A DNA stretch of 64,000 nt from Pleomorphovibrio marinus (GCF_003347495.1 NZ_QCXY01000001.1:248001-312000), one strand, 5' to 3'. Counted from the first letter of the stretch, positions 1 to 9,326 are shown. Notes: generated by a model from the sequence alone, not told the origin. Numbers and translations: made by a program.

Positions 1-366
1 GGTGCAACCTATGAAACCGGTCCAGAATATCAATTACTGCATGATGAGGGTCACCCAGACGGAAAGATTGTCACCCATAGGTCTGGGGATCTCTATGACC
101 TGATAGAGTCCACCAAACCCGCAGCCAACCCGGTAGGGGAATGGAACAGTACCGAAATCATCGTACAGGACGGCACTTTGGAATTCTTCCTCAACGGGGT
201 TCAAACGGTGAAAACCACCCTATGGGATGATGATTGGGATCAAATGATTGCAGATAGCAAATTCAAGGACATGCCCGGATTTGCCCAATACCAAGAAGGC
301 CATATCGCCTTGCAGGATCACGGCGACAAGATCTGGTTTAGGGGTATTATGATTAAAAAACTGTAA
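1..366 (+). CDS. DUF1080 / 3-keto-disaccharide hydrolase domain protein, C-terminal part
   Basis: The frame is open from base 1 to a stop at 364-366, so only the last 121 residues lie in the window. The residues GEWNSTEIIV, FFLNG and GHIALQDHGDKIWFRGI are the usual C-terminal strands of the DUF1080 (3-keto-disaccharide hydrolase) fold, a concanavalin-like sandwich found in many secreted Bacteroidota and Planctomycetota sugar-processing proteins. Known members act on 3-keto-glycosides in the periplasm. The substrate here cannot be judged, because the N-terminus, with any signal peptide, lies outside the window. A strong hairpin terminator follows directly, so the gene ends its transcript and is separate from the two-component genes downstream. 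Confidence 0.85.
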   Translation, partial: GATYETGPEYQLLHDEGHPDGKIVTHRSGDLYDLIESTKPAANPVGEWNSTEIIVQDGTLEFFLNGVQTVKTTLWDDDWDQMIADSKFKDMPGFAQYQEGHIALQDHGDKIWFRGIMIKKL

Positions 367-371
367 GCCAA

Positions 372-414
372 GGCAAAGACTGTGGGAAATCAGCCACTGT
401 CTTTGCCACTTTTA
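372..414 (+). terminator. Rho-independent-type terminator
   Basis: GGCAAAGAC (372-380) pairs perfectly with GTCTTTGCC (399-407). After one T-T mismatch, GTGG pairs with CCAC around an 8-base loop. A T-rich stretch follows. It lies 5 bp after the stop of the DUF1080 gene. Confidence 0.8.
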
Positions 415-529
415 TTATTGGTGGATAACGATAAACCTGGTAAACTTTTTTTGATGGTAAGTAGAATGCCAGATACCTTTTTTGGAACCTATGAAATTCA
501 TTTGGTTTTTATTATCCTCTTCCAAAATT

Positions 530-537
530 TAAATTTG
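530..537 (+). promoter_or_regulatory. candidate Bacteroidota -7 promoter element (TAAATTTG)
   Basis: TAAATTTG matches the TAnnTTTG -7 consensus. It ends only 4 bases before the ATG at 542, so transcription from it would begin at or just before the start codon and give an almost leaderless mRNA. I see no convincing -33 TTTG at the usual 19-21 bp distance. Confidence 0.3.
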
Positions 538-541
538 ATGC

Positions 542-1219
542 ATGAAGATCCTTATCGTTGAAGATGAAGTTTCACTCAGTAACGATATCAGCCATTATTT
601 AATGAGCGAAAGGATCCTATGTGAAAAAGTAACAAATGTCAAAAATGCCTTAGAGAAAATCCATCTCTACAACTACGACTGTATTTTACTGGACATAGGC
701 CTGCCCGATGGCACTGGGTTTGAAGTTTTGCGCCAACTGAAAAACTCCAACAAAACTGACGGATTGATCATCATTTCTGCCAAAGATTCCTTGGATGATA
801 AAATTAAAGGAATGGCGATGGGAGCGGATGATTACCTCACCAAACCCTTTCACCTTGCAGAACTTGCCGTTAGGGTTATGGCCGTTATCCGTAGAAGGCA
901 ATTTAACGGTCAAAACAGGTTAGAAATTGGCGAGCTTACTTTTCACCTGACTGATAGCACCGTACAATATAATGGTAGATGGGTTAGCCTGACCCCATCA
1001 GAAAAAAAAATCTTGTACTATTTTATTTCTTCCCCCAACAAGGTACACTCGAAAACTGCACTTGCAGAATATATCTTGGGGGAACAGTCGGATTTTGTGG
1101 ATGGTCACCAGTTGGTATATACACATATTAAAAACCTTAAGAAAAAATTGACCGAAGCAGGATGTCCCGATTATGTCCAAACCATTTATGGATCTGGGTA
1201 TAAATTTCAAGTGGAATGA
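542..1219 (+). CDS. OmpR/PhoB-family response regulator
   Basis: A 225-residue two-component response regulator of normal length. The receiver domain (about residues 1-115) has the acidic pocket near the N-terminus (VEDE), the phospho-acceptor Asp51 in ILLDIGLPDG, Ser79 in place of the usual Ser/Thr switch residue, and Lys101 in LTKPF. The C-terminal half (about 125-225) is a winged-helix DNA-binding domain of the OmpR type, ending YGSGYKF. The histidine kinase at 1322 follows on the same strand about 100 bp later and is almost certainly its partner. The outer-membrane receptor at 2664 follows that and may be a target or part of the sensory unit (inference). The trigger is unknown. Confidence 0.95.
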   Translation: MKILIVEDEVSLSNDISHYLMSERILCEKVTNVKNALEKIHLYNYDCILLDIGLPDGTGFEVLRQLKNSNKTDGLIIISAKDSLDDKIKGMAMGADDYLTKPFHLAELAVRVMAVIRRRQFNGQNRLEIGELTFHLTDSTVQYNGRWVSLTPSEKKILYYFISSPNKVHSKTALAEYILGEQSDFVDGHQLVYTHIKNLKKKLTEAGCPDYVQTIYGSGYKFQVE

Positions 1220-1321
1220 AACCTTTATTTGCTTGCCTAAATGAGGGGAAATATGCTTTGCCTAAGCCTGTCCTTTTGGCTTCGGATAGGTGAAGAAGAT
1301 TAACAATATAATTCAATTGAT

Positions 1322-2605
1322 GTGAAATTACTGAATAAATCCTTTGAACCTTTCTTATACCTGATGCTGCTGATGATGCTGCTGAGCATACCACTTTTTT
1401 ACTTTACCATTCAGTACATTTACATACAGGATGCAAATGACAGTTTGTATATTGTAAAATCTAAGCTAGAAGATCGTATCAACGAACTATCCAGTGATGT
1501 TAATTCTGCTCAGCATATTGTTGAATTATTAAACGACCTAAGAATTGGCTATTCCCTAGAAAAACTCCCCCCTGGAGTACAAATACCGGATGATCGTCTG
1601 TATACTCTCTCAAGATTTGATGCCTACCACGGGCATAATGAACCCTTTAGGGTGCTGGAATCATCCATATTTATTCACAATACTCCTTTTATACTGAAAG
1701 CAGAAATAGACTTGGATGAATATCATGATGTAATCCCCTATTCTGCGCTTCTCGCAGGTTTCTTTTTTGCTCTTATTGTCATCGGGTTTTACCTGGTAAA
1801 CAGAAAAATCGACGGAAAGGTCTGGCGCCCTTTTTTGGCCACCCTACATGAGCTGGAAAAACACGACCTAAATTCCAATAAGGAATTGCAGCCTATACAA
1901 AGTGATGTAGAGGAGTTTCAAAAGCTGTCAGAAATCCTTCAATCCTATGTAAAAAGAAACAGCACATTGTTTCAGCGACAAAAAGAATTTATAGAGAACG
2001 CCTCCCATGAACTGCAAACCCCACTTGCTTTACTGCAATCCAAAACAGATGTACTGTTCCAAACCAAAGGGCTCACAGAGGAGCAATCTATTCTATTGGA
2101 TGAAGTCAAGCAGATTGGAAGCAGGATGAATAAGGTCAACAGTAACTTATTGTTACTTGCTAAAATAGACAACAATCAGTTTGAGGTTAGCGAGTCTTTC
2201 CATCTAGTTCCTATCATTGAATCCTCCATTCAATTTTTTAGTGAATGGGCAGGATCCAAAAATATTGGAATTCAATTAGACGTAGAAAACAATATAACAC
2301 TACAAGGGAACAAAATTTTGGCTGAGATCGCTATTCATAACCTCATAAAAAATGCCATCCGGTACAACACCGACCCTGGTCATATTTTGATTCGGGTTAA
2401 AACCTCTCTTTTGACTATTACAAACACCTCTCAGCTTGGTGAATTAGATGGCAGCAAGGTTTTCCAAAGGTTTTTTAGGACTAAGCCAGAACACTTGGGC
2501 AGTGGATTGGGCCTTGCGATCGTAAAGGAAATTTCTGATTCCCATGGGTGGAAGGTGCGCTATTCTTTTGTTGGGAAAAGGCATTCCTTTACCATGCATT
2601 TTTAA
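1322..2605 (+). CDS. HisKA/HATPase sensor histidine kinase
   Basis: A 427-residue membrane sensor kinase that starts with GTG. It has one membrane segment near residues 11-33, a short periplasmic loop of about 105 residues with no recognisable sensor domain, and a second membrane segment near 141-160. The dimerisation/phosphoacceptor motif FIENASHELQTP follows, with His229. The ATPase domain shows the N box (LIKNAIRYN, Asn344), a reduced D box (TITNTSQ, as in many Bacteroidota kinases) and the glycine box GSGLGLAIVKE near 393. It pairs with the response regulator at 542. The receptor gene at 2664 begins 58 bp downstream, so the three probably form an operon. The ligand cannot be predicted. 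Confidence 0.93.
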   Translation: MKLLNKSFEPFLYLMLLMMLLSIPLFYFTIQYIYIQDANDSLYIVKSKLEDRINELSSDVNSAQHIVELLNDLRIGYSLEKLPPGVQIPDDRLYTLSRFDAYHGHNEPFRVLESSIFIHNTPFILKAEIDLDEYHDVIPYSALLAGFFFALIVIGFYLVNRKIDGKVWRPFLATLHELEKHDLNSNKELQPIQSDVEEFQKLSEILQSYVKRNSTLFQRQKEFIENASHELQTPLALLQSKTDVLFQTKGLTEEQSILLDEVKQIGSRMNKVNSNLLLLAKIDNNQFEVSESFHLVPIIESSIQFFSEWAGSKNIGIQLDVENNITLQGNKILAEIAIHNLIKNAIRYNTDPGHILIRVKTSLLTITNTSQLGELDGSKVFQRFFRTKPEHLGSGLGLAIVKEISDSHGWKVRYSFVGKRHSFTMHF

Positions 2606-2663
2606 TCTTCCAAATTTCTTCAAAATCATTACCCATTTTGCAACCGGATTAAATATCACTAGC

Positions 2664-5069
2664 ATGAGAATTAGCCTATTGTTATTCCTGTTGATTTCTG
2701 CACAGTTTTCATTTGCCCAAAGCGAAAGCGTGGAGCTTTCTGGACAAATCACCGACAAGGATAGCGGATCACCATTGCCTTTTGTGAACATTATTTTGAA
2801 TGAGAGAAATAAAGACAGTTTTATTGGTGGAACTGTAAGCAATGAGAATGGACAATTTAACTTAAAATTGATTCCTCCGGGTAATTATTTTGTGGAGCTT
2901 TCATTTACGGGATATAAACCTCAATCCATATCCATCCAAGTCGGGCGGCTAAGTGAATTTCTTGACTTGGGCCGTTTTGAGATGGAAGAAAATACCGAGT
3001 CTTTGGATGAGGTGGTGGTTAGTGGAAGAAGAAGTGAGGTCTCCGAACTGATGGATAAGAAAACCTTTAACATAGAAGATAATATTAGCCAATTGGGGGG
3101 ATCCGTATTACAAGCCATGCAAAACCTCCCTGGGATCACGATTGATCAGGAAGGAAAAGTACAGCTTAGGGGAAGTGACCGTGTGGTGGTTTTGATTGAT
3201 GGTCAACAAACAGCACTTACTGGTTTCGGTAACCAGGCAGGCTTGGACAATATTCCTGCCTCTGCCATAGAGCGAATTGAGGTCATCAACAATCCCTCAG
3301 CTAGGTATGATGCCCAGGGTATGGCAGGAATCATCAATATCATCATGAAAAAAAACAAGGAGAGTGGGTTTAATGGTCGAGCAGGACTGGTCGCCGGCCT
3401 AGGTGCCCTTGGTGAGCAAAGGGCTAACTTTCCTGATCTACCTGATCAATATCTTTGGAACCCCAGCATAAACCCTTCCCTATCCTTAAATTACCGGAAA
3501 GAAAAAGTGAACTTTTTCTTACAAGGAGACTTAATGTCCTTCAGACGATTGAATAAAAATGAATTTATAAGGAGAACCTACGATGATGGTGAAATCATAG
3601 ATCAACAATTTTTGGAAAACAGAACTCAGACCGCATACACGATAAACACCGGGGCAGATCTATACCTTAACAACAGAAATACAGTAACCATTTCTGCGCT
3701 ATTCGGCAGGGAGTCCCATATTGACCGGGGCAGTCTTCCTTACTTCAATGCGATAAGTGGAGAGCGGCAACGGCTATGGCGATATTGGGAAGACGAAGTG
3801 AATACCACCATTAATATCTCCACTAACTGGGAGCACACCTATGAACAACCGGGCAGGAAATTACAAATAGGGTTGAGTTATGCTTTCCAAAGAGAAGACG
3901 AGCTGTTCTATTTTGACAATATTCTCCCCAATCTTGTAGGAACTGATTCTACATTTTTGATTGCCGATGAAAACGTACTTGACTTTGAGCTAGACTATAT
4001 TCGCCCCTTGAGGGCCGGCAGGGTGGAATTGGGTTCAAAAGTGCGCTGGAGGTACATCCCTACCAATATGCAATTCGTACCCGGAGAAAACTCCATACTT
4101 GACCCTGGAGCAGCAGGCTGGGCAAATTATGACGAAAGGATCGGCGCAGTATACTCAAACTATGTATATGAACAAAAAAACTGGGAGGTGGAAGCGGGCC
4201 TCCGGGTGGAATACGCCATTTTGGACTATGAGGTGATCCCTGGGCATAATACCTATGAAAGTGATGGGTATACCTACTTCCAACCCTTTCCCAATATGCG
4301 ATTTGCCTACATCCTCAACGAAAACAACAAATTATCCCTGTTTTTTAACAGACGCGTGGATAGGCCTGAAGAGGAAGACCTCAGGATATTCCCAAAGTAT
4401 GATGACCCCGAAATCCTAAAAACTGGGAACCCCTCACTTCGGCCTCAGTTCACCCAATCCCTGGAATTGGGATATAGGTCCTCCTGGAAAACCGGATATC
4501 TTTACACCGCCTTTTATGGAAGGCGCACCCAGGATATCATCACAAGGGTGATCACGCAAAATCCCACAGATAACCTGCTGAATGCTATTTCCCAAAATAC
4601 CGGCACTGGCACCAACATTGGAGTTGAAATGGTGTGGGAGCAGGATATAAATGAATGGTACAACTTTAACTTGAACGGAAATGTGTATCATAACACCATA
4701 AGTGCATTCACCATTGAAAACCTATACCCCTTCAATACCTTTTTTACCATGGAAGAGCAAAGAGCATACTCGGGGAATGTAAAATGGAATAATAACTTCA
4801 GCTTGCCAAATGATTTCAAAATTCAACTGACCGGAATATACCTGGCCCCTGACCTTCTTCCTCAAGGAAGAATTGACACCCGTTTTTCGGTGGATTTCGG
4901 GCTTACCAAATCCCTACAAAACGGGAAAGGTGAATTATTTGTAAATGGTAGCGACATTTTCAATACGTTAAGGATAAAAAGAGAAATAAGAGGAGACGGA
5001 TTTGACCTGGTCAGTACAGATTTTTTCCAAACCCAAGTCTTCAGAGTAGGGTATAACTACAGATTCTAA
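2664..5069 (+). CDS. outer-membrane beta-barrel receptor of the TonB-dependent type
   Basis: The frame is open further upstream, but the ATG at 2664 is chosen because it starts a clean signal peptide (MRISLLLFLLISAQFSFAQ). The protein is 801 residues. A CarboxypepD_reg-like beta-sandwich follows the signal (SGQITDKDSGSPLPFVNI to about residue 105). A plug domain comes next (LPGITIDQEGKVQLRGSDR, IERIEVINNPSARYDAQG), then a long barrel ending in an aromatic residue (RVGYNYRF), as expected for insertion by the Bam machinery. The barrel looks like the OMP_b-brl_3 type rather than a SusC glycan importer, and no SusD partner is adjacent. It sits directly behind a two-component pair, so regulation by that pair is likely. 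The substrate is unknown. Confidence 0.88.
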   Translation: MRISLLLFLLISAQFSFAQSESVELSGQITDKDSGSPLPFVNIILNERNKDSFIGGTVSNENGQFNLKLIPPGNYFVELSFTGYKPQSISIQVGRLSEFLDLGRFEMEENTESLDEVVVSGRRSEVSELMDKKTFNIEDNISQLGGSVLQAMQNLPGITIDQEGKVQLRGSDRVVVLIDGQQTALTGFGNQAGLDNIPASAIERIEVINNPSARYDAQGMAGIINIIMKKNKESGFNGRAGLVAGLGALGEQRANFPDLPDQYLWNPSINPSLSLNYRKEKVNFFLQGDLMSFRRLNKNEFIRRTYDDGEIIDQQFLENRTQTAYTINTGADLYLNNRNTVTISALFGRESHIDRGSLPYFNAISGERQRLWRYWEDEVNTTINISTNWEHTYEQPGRKLQIGLSYAFQREDELFYFDNILPNLVGTDSTFLIADENVLDFELDYIRPLRAGRVELGSKVRWRYIPTNMQFVPGENSILDPGAAGWANYDERIGAVYSNYVYEQKNWEVEAGLRVEYAILDYEVIPGHNTYESDGYTYFQPFPNMRFAYILNENNKLSLFFNRRVDRPEEEDLRIFPKYDDPEILKTGNPSLRPQFTQSLELGYRSSWKTGYLYTAFYGRRTQDIITRVITQNPTDNLLNAISQNTGTGTNIGVEMVWEQDINEWYNFNLNGNVYHNTISAFTIENLYPFNTFFTMEEQRAYSGNVKWNNNFSLPNDFKIQLTGIYLAPDLLPQGRIDTRFSVDFGLTKSLQNGKGELFVNGSDIFNTLRIKREIRGDGFDLVSTDFFQTQVFRVGYNYRF

Positions 5070-5171
5070 CGCAATCCTCCTTTGAGTAAATTCAATTTTG
5101 CCTAAGCTCTTTCCTCCAATATTGAGGTATGGCTGGAGTTTATGGAAATACTTAAGATTAGGCAACAAAAA

Positions 5172-5228
5172 ACATGAAATCAAGCCTGCCTACCCGACAG
5201 GCAGGCATGGCGCAAGCGACACACAGAG
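5172..5228 (+). repeat. degenerate 5' part of the ATGAAATCGAGC repeat family
   Basis: ATGAAATCAAGCC is followed by a CCTGCCT/AGGCAGG palindrome, then GCATGGCGCAAGCGACACACAGAG. This matches the first half of the repeat units at 17577 and 33501. The second half, with the AATTATAAT end, is missing or too diverged to recognise. The 5070-5439 gap otherwise holds no gene. Confidence 0.6.
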
Positions 5229-5277
5229 TATAAAAATTGGCATTTACAGAAATGAAATTAGTTTTCTCGCAGCCCTG

Positions 5278-5295
5278 CCCTGAGTTTTTTCAGGG
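5278..5295. repeat. CCCTGA/TCAGGG hairpin
   Basis: A perfect 6-bp inverted repeat around a 6-base T-rich loop (CCCTGA, GTTTTT, TCAGGG). It lies in the non-coding stretch between the receptor and the serine hydrolase. No T-run follows on the plus strand, so it is not a classical terminator. It may be another palindromic remnant like those in the repeat family. Confidence 0.5.
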
Positions 5296-5439
5296 TACGG
5301 AGCGAATCCGCAACGCTCGCGGCGTGAAATAAAAACTTTTCATCGGATGATTGGCATTGGTTTCATTCACAATTGTTAATATCTTCATCCAGAATAATTT
5401 ACCTTTTAAATAAGTATACCTATCGCGAATCCCAGCAAC

Positions 5440-6465
5440 ATGAACCCAGCAAAACTTGATGCTATCGTCCGTGATCTCAGCAAAAAGAAACATGTCCGAG
5501 GTGCTGTTTTCCAATTTGAAACCAACCAACAACGCAACACCTTTGCAACCGGAAACCTCCGGGAAGACTCTCGGTTTTACATTGCCAGTATCAATAAGCT
5601 AGTCACCGCAGCCTTGATTTTGCGGCTTGTACGGGATGGAAAGCTCCACTTTGAAGATAGAATCAGCAGACTACTCCCTGAAAAACACTGGAAAAGTATA
5701 CATGTTTATAAAGGACACGATTACTCAGATAAACTGACGGTGAAGCATCTTCTTTCGCACACTTCCGGACTCCCCTGCTACATTGAGGACAAGATGCCGG
5801 ATGGCAGTAGGGCCATGGATCTATTCCTTCAGGGAAAAGACCATTGCTGGCCCATGGAGAAGGTAGTAGCCGCGGCAAAGGCTATCGGATCAACATTCCC
5901 TCCTGGAGCTGAGGGAAAAGCCCACTATGGGGAAGTCAATTTCAGGATGCTGGATGAAATCCTGTTGGAAAAAACAGGTAAAGAAATCGATCAGTTGGGA
6001 AAAGTATTGTTCCAGGAATTGGGCATGGAGCAAACCGCATTTATGCATCAGCTGGCTCCTGACGAGTATGTTCCTATATTCGGAAAAAAAGGAATCCTGA
6101 AAATAGATCAGTATGCGGCCAGTACCAAACACGAAATCCTAAGTACGGTGGGGGATTTGATGCTGTTGATCAAGGCCTATTTTGAAGGTGCCTTTTATCC
6201 CAAAGAAAGACTGGAGTCCCTCCAAGATTGGAAGAAGATTTTCTTCCCTTTCAAATACGGTGTAGGCATACAGCAATTTTATGTTCCTTGGTTTTTCTCC
6301 CCGTTCAAAAAAATCCCACCGCTTATCGGGCACTGTGGATCGGTAGGGTCGGTAGCCTTTAATATCCCTGAAAAGAAAACCTACCTCACAGGTACTGTTA
6401 ACCTGGCTGGTAATCCCCAAATTGCATTTCAGGCCTTGATCAAGATGCTAAATAACCTATCATAG
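5440..6465 (+). CDS. serine beta-lactamase-fold hydrolase (class C/esterase-like)
   Basis: A 341-residue protein of the beta-lactamase (PF00144) fold. The nucleophile motif SxxK is clear: Ser50-Ile-Asn-Lys53 in FYIASINKLVT. The second motif, usually YxN, reads HYGEVNF, with Glu where Asn is common. The third motif is the HxG type (GHCGSVGSVAFN), as in esterases and peptidases of this fold rather than true AmpC. LLSHTSGLP is the typical family segment. No signal peptide is visible, so the enzyme may be cytoplasmic. It stands alone between a repeat-bearing gap and a convergent gene. Its substrate is unknown, and I would not call it an antibiotic-resistance gene. Confidence 0.88.
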   Translation: MNPAKLDAIVRDLSKKKHVRGAVFQFETNQQRNTFATGNLREDSRFYIASINKLVTAALILRLVRDGKLHFEDRISRLLPEKHWKSIHVYKGHDYSDKLTVKHLLSHTSGLPCYIEDKMPDGSRAMDLFLQGKDHCWPMEKVVAAAKAIGSTFPPGAEGKAHYGEVNFRMLDEILLEKTGKEIDQLGKVLFQELGMEQTAFMHQLAPDEYVPIFGKKGILKIDQYAASTKHEILSTVGDLMLLIKAYFEGAFYPKERLESLQDWKKIFFPFKYGVGIQQFYVPWFFSPFKKIPPLIGHCGSVGSVAFNIPEKKTYLTGTVNLAGNPQIAFQALIKMLNNLS

Positions 6466-6631
6466 ACAAAATAATTCAAACCTCAGAGGGTTTGGTAGAA
6501 GCGATGAAACATCAACGAATCTACCTGTTTTTAAGCATTGGGAAAATAGTGCTTTTGCCCATTCTAAAATAAGGGGTAAAGGCAAGCTCTTTTTAAGCAT
6601 ATTTACAGCCCAACGGAATATACCCTACCAA

Positions 6632-7300
6632 TCATTGAAAAGCCCACCCCACAAACACCCCATAATTAGGCTTAAATACTTTCTCAGGGCCATATTGATC
6701 TAGATTGGCGCCTACCCCGAAACTAAAGGCCTCTTTTTTCAAACCTGTACGAAGTTGTAAAAAGCTCCTGGCATGCTGGTTTAAAGAAAAACCATGAATA
6801 TACATGTATTGAAGCCGGGTGTACAGATCAAAGGTGGTACTAAGTTTTGGTTTGTATTCATAAATCCCGAAAAGCTCTACATTCCTGCTGGAGTTCAGAA
6901 AAAACGAAGCAATGGATACTGCTACCCATTCTCTATTGGCAAATGCATGTTGCAACCCCGCCAAGGGGGAAAAGCCTACTTGGTTGTTAACGGTAGTTCC
7001 CGCTACCAGCCCGATATTTTTGTAAAAAGTATAATTGACCATTACTGGCATAACTAAATCCAAGTTTTCCATTCCATTACTGTAATCGGTAGAAAAAGTA
7101 GAGACACTTAAAAAACCGAATCTGCTTTCCGGGGCAAACTTCTTTGTAACTACCATTTGAAAGAACAACCTGTCATGACCAGCCATCATTTCCACAGGTG
7201 TGGGGATTTTTGGTGCTTGGGCAAATAAGCTTATTGGAAGCAGTAAGCTTACCGAAAATATCAGCATGAAGGGGATGGAATGTCTTTCTCTTGTCGGCAT
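6632..7300 (-). CDS. exported outer-membrane-type protein, function unknown
   Basis: A 222-residue protein if started at the ATG ending at 7300. An in-frame start 24 bases earlier (7324) is also possible. A hydrophobic signal segment ends LFAQ, after which mature residues begin APKIPTP. The rest is rich in alternating aromatic and polar strands (for example SFFLNSSRNVELFGIYEYKPK) and ends in Gln after an aromatic residue, which suggests a small beta-barrel. I do not recognise a family. It lies downstream of, and on the same strand as, the Crp/Fnr regulator at 7370, with only about 70 bp between them. The regulator may therefore be co-transcribed with it. Confidence 0.7.
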   Translation of the reverse strand: MPTRERHSIPFMLIFSVSLLLPISLFAQAPKIPTPVEMMAGHDRLFFQMVVTKKFAPESRFGFLSVSTFSTDYSNGMENLDLVMPVMVNYTFYKNIGLVAGTTVNNQVGFSPLAGLQHAFANREWVAVSIASFFLNSSRNVELFGIYEYKPKLSTTFDLYTRLQYMYIHGFSLNQHARSFLQLRTGLKKEAFSFGVGANLDQYGPEKVFKPNYGVFVGWAFQ

Positions 7301-7369
7301 AATGTGAATCATTTGTTTCCACAAAGCTCAGGAAACTAGAAAATAAAAGCATTGCCCTATGGCAATGTT

Positions 7370-7939
7370 TTAAAGTTTTGCCTTTAGTCTACTCAGGGTA
7401 TAAGGGGTGATTCCAAGGTAACTGGCTACCACTTTATTGGAAAGGCGGTTGAGAATTGTGGGTTGATGCTTCAGGAGCCACTGCACCCTTTCCAAGCTAT
7501 CCGCTCCCTGAAAATCATAGATACGTCGTTGCGTGGTGATATAAGCCGATTCCATGATATTTCTATACACTTTGTTTACCGCTGCCTCTGTTTCCACCAA
7601 GTAATAAAAGTCATCCCTGTGAATACGAAGTACCGTTGTTTTTTCTAAGCTTTGAATGTTTTCAAAAGCTGGAAGCCCTGAAATTAAACTTGTGAAACAA
7701 GTGGCAAATTTCCCTTCAAACGCAAAATACCTGGTGTTTTCCACGCCTTCCTTGTTGATGGTAAAAAGTCTCATGCAGCCCGAAATGATGAAATAATTAT
7801 GTTTACAAACCTCTCCTTCCCTAAGCACATATTCATTCCTTTTAAAGGATCTTTCCTCAAAATAGGGCGAAATTTTCTCTAACACATGCTCATCTGCGTC
7901 AGTACGTTTCCGAAAATAGTCTCGAAGTAGCGGGTGCAT
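7370..7939 (-). CDS. Crp/Fnr-family transcriptional regulator
   Basis: A 189-residue regulator. The first two thirds are a cyclic-nucleotide-binding-like jelly roll (YVLREGEVCKHNYFIISGCMRLFTINKEG can be followed across about residues 37-65). The C-terminus has a helix-turn-helix ending in VVASYLGITPYTLSRLKAK. This layout is common among Bacteroidota Crp-like proteins, which mostly lack the residues that bind cAMP, so the effector is unknown. The protein ends right after the recognition helix, so its DNA-binding domain is compact. It is divergent from the small outer-membrane gene at 8247, with 307 bp between them, and upstream of the exported protein at 6632. Confidence 0.9.
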   Translation of the reverse strand: MHPLLRDYFRKRTDADEHVLEKISPYFEERSFKRNEYVLREGEVCKHNYFIISGCMRLFTINKEGVENTRYFAFEGKFATCFTSLISGLPAFENIQSLEKTTVLRIHRDDFYYLVETEAAVNKVYRNIMESAYITTQRRIYDFQGADSLERVQWLLKHQPTILNRLSNKVVASYLGITPYTLSRLKAKL

Positions 7940-8246
7940 GGTCTCAATTTGGGAATTTTTTTTGGTAATACCAGATGGTTAATTTTGGAAGAAGGGTTTC
8001 AACGGAAATTGCAAATGCTAGCAATATTCTCATACGGTCTGCTTGGCAAGAAATAAAAAAAAGCGTTCTGCAGTTTACCTAATTGGGACACATAGTGCCA
8101 AAACCATGGTGACAATTGGATAAAAATGTCGGGAACCTGAGTTTATTTCTATTGAGAAACCTAATGATTAACTCATTAGTTTTGCTTTTCTAGGTCACAA
8201 GCTTTAAATTACTCAGGATTTTGTGGTAAGCCAATAAAAAAAGCCT
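7940..8246. other. divergent intergenic region with no gene
   Basis: These 307 bases separate the minus-strand Crp/Fnr gene from the plus-strand gene at 8247 and must hold both promoters. I see no perfect TAnnTTTG element, no Crp-type palindrome and no coding frame of useful length. Confidence 0.5.
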
Positions 8247-8789
8247 ATGCCCCCTTTAAAACCTAGCTTAATCCTCCTTTTAACTATAATTACTTTCTCA
8301 TCCGGCCTTAAGGCCCAATCAGACAACCCCAGTTTCCTTTTGGGGGTTAATCCCAGTGTTACTGTGGAGCCATTTTATCAAAGGGGTGAGTTTGATGTCA
8401 ATATTTTCCCGTTAGTGTATCTGAGACCATTGACAGGACGTTTGGACTTGAGGCTGACCAGCATCTTAAACCTTGGTGTCCGCAACGCTGGCAACCAAAT
8501 CAGCCATGCAGGCCTGGAAATGGCATTGCCCATTTTTCTTTTCACCAATGAAAGTCCAATTTCCACCGGTTTTTTCTTGGCACCCATTTTAAGTTTAACC
8601 AGAAACAGACTCGAAAACCATAACAACCTTGGTCTCTGGTTAGAGCCGGGCTACCAATTCAGCATAGCCAAAAAAACCACTTTATCCGTGGGAATCCAGC
8701 TCGGAACCACCTTGTTCGATTATGATGAAAGCACCAATGATTGGGGTTCGCATTTCGGTGTTAACGTGATCATTGGAAGGTGGTTCTGA
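8247..8789 (+). CDS. small exported protein, probable outer-membrane barrel
   Basis: A 180-residue protein. The signal peptide is hydrophobic and ends GLKAQ before the mature sequence SDNPSFLLGVN. The mature part has alternating strands typical of a small barrel and ends in a tryptophan-phenylalanine pair (IIGRWF), a good outer-membrane insertion signal. It resembles unannotated Bacteroidota porin-like proteins, but I cannot name a family. It is not clearly in an operon. The molybdate regulator begins 160 bp downstream. Confidence 0.7.
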   Translation: MPPLKPSLILLLTIITFSSGLKAQSDNPSFLLGVNPSVTVEPFYQRGEFDVNIFPLVYLRPLTGRLDLRLTSILNLGVRNAGNQISHAGLEMALPIFLFTNESPISTGFFLAPILSLTRNRLENHNNLGLWLEPGYQFSIAKKTTLSVGIQLGTTLFDYDESTNDWGSHFGVNVIIGRWF

Positions 8790-8950
8790 AATACGATCCC
8801 ATAGAAGAGTGCTAAAAACACCTTTTCCATATTCTGTTTTCACTTCCTTCGATGGGTTAATGCTGCCGTTGAAATTACAAATACAATCAGTTCAATTGAA
8901 AGTTATTATCTTGAGACTTTTCCGAATACACAGACTATTACTACAGTAAA

Positions 8951-9292
8951 ATGACCCAAAAAAAGCTCAAAATACGCTGTTGGATAGAAATGGACCAGAC
9001 CAGGTTTTTTGGGCCTGGAAGAGCCAAATTGCTGGAGTTGATTGCTGAAAAAGGCTCTCTTTCCAAGGCCGCCCAATCCATGAACATGTCCTATAAAAAA
9101 GCCTGGGACATGATTAACGACCTGAACAATAGAGGATCCCAGCCATTTGTCCTGCTTCAAAAAGGAGGTAAATTAGGAGGCCACGCAGAACTGACGACAT
9201 TTGGGTTGGGGTTTTTGAAGAAATACCGACAACTCGACGAAAAGTTGCAAAACCTGTCCAAGGCCCACGAAGAGCTTCTCGACCATTGTTGA
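8951..9292 (+). CDS. ModE-like winged-helix regulator without a molybdate-binding domain
   Basis: A 113-residue protein equivalent to the N-terminal domain of ModE (LysR-type winged helix). Typical segments are GPGRAKLLELIAEKGSLSKAAQ, MSYKKAWDMINDLN and a C-terminal linker helix for dimerisation. Full-length ModE carries two further Mop/TOBE domains that bind molybdate, and these are absent here. The gene lies 71 bp in front of modABC, and a ModE-type palindrome lies between this gene and modA. The protein is therefore the obvious candidate to bind that site. How it would sense molybdate without a Mop domain is unclear; it may need a partner or bind constitutively. Confidence 0.88.
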   Translation: MTQKKLKIRCWIEMDQTRFFGPGRAKLLELIAEKGSLSKAAQSMNMSYKKAWDMINDLNNRGSQPFVLLQKGGKLGGHAELTTFGLGFLKKYRQLDEKLQNLSKAHEELLDHC

Positions 9293-9326
9293 GCAGCGGT
9301 CAGATTCTGGTTTTATTAATGAAAAA

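Noticed and set aside
5098-5283. 61-codon open frame in the gap before the serine hydrolase
   Set aside because: It runs through a copy of the repeat family and has no coding character of its own.
5440-6465. Beta-lactamase as antibiotic resistance
   Set aside because: The HxG motif and the missing YxN Asn fit esterase or peptidase members. No signal peptide or ampR neighbour exists.
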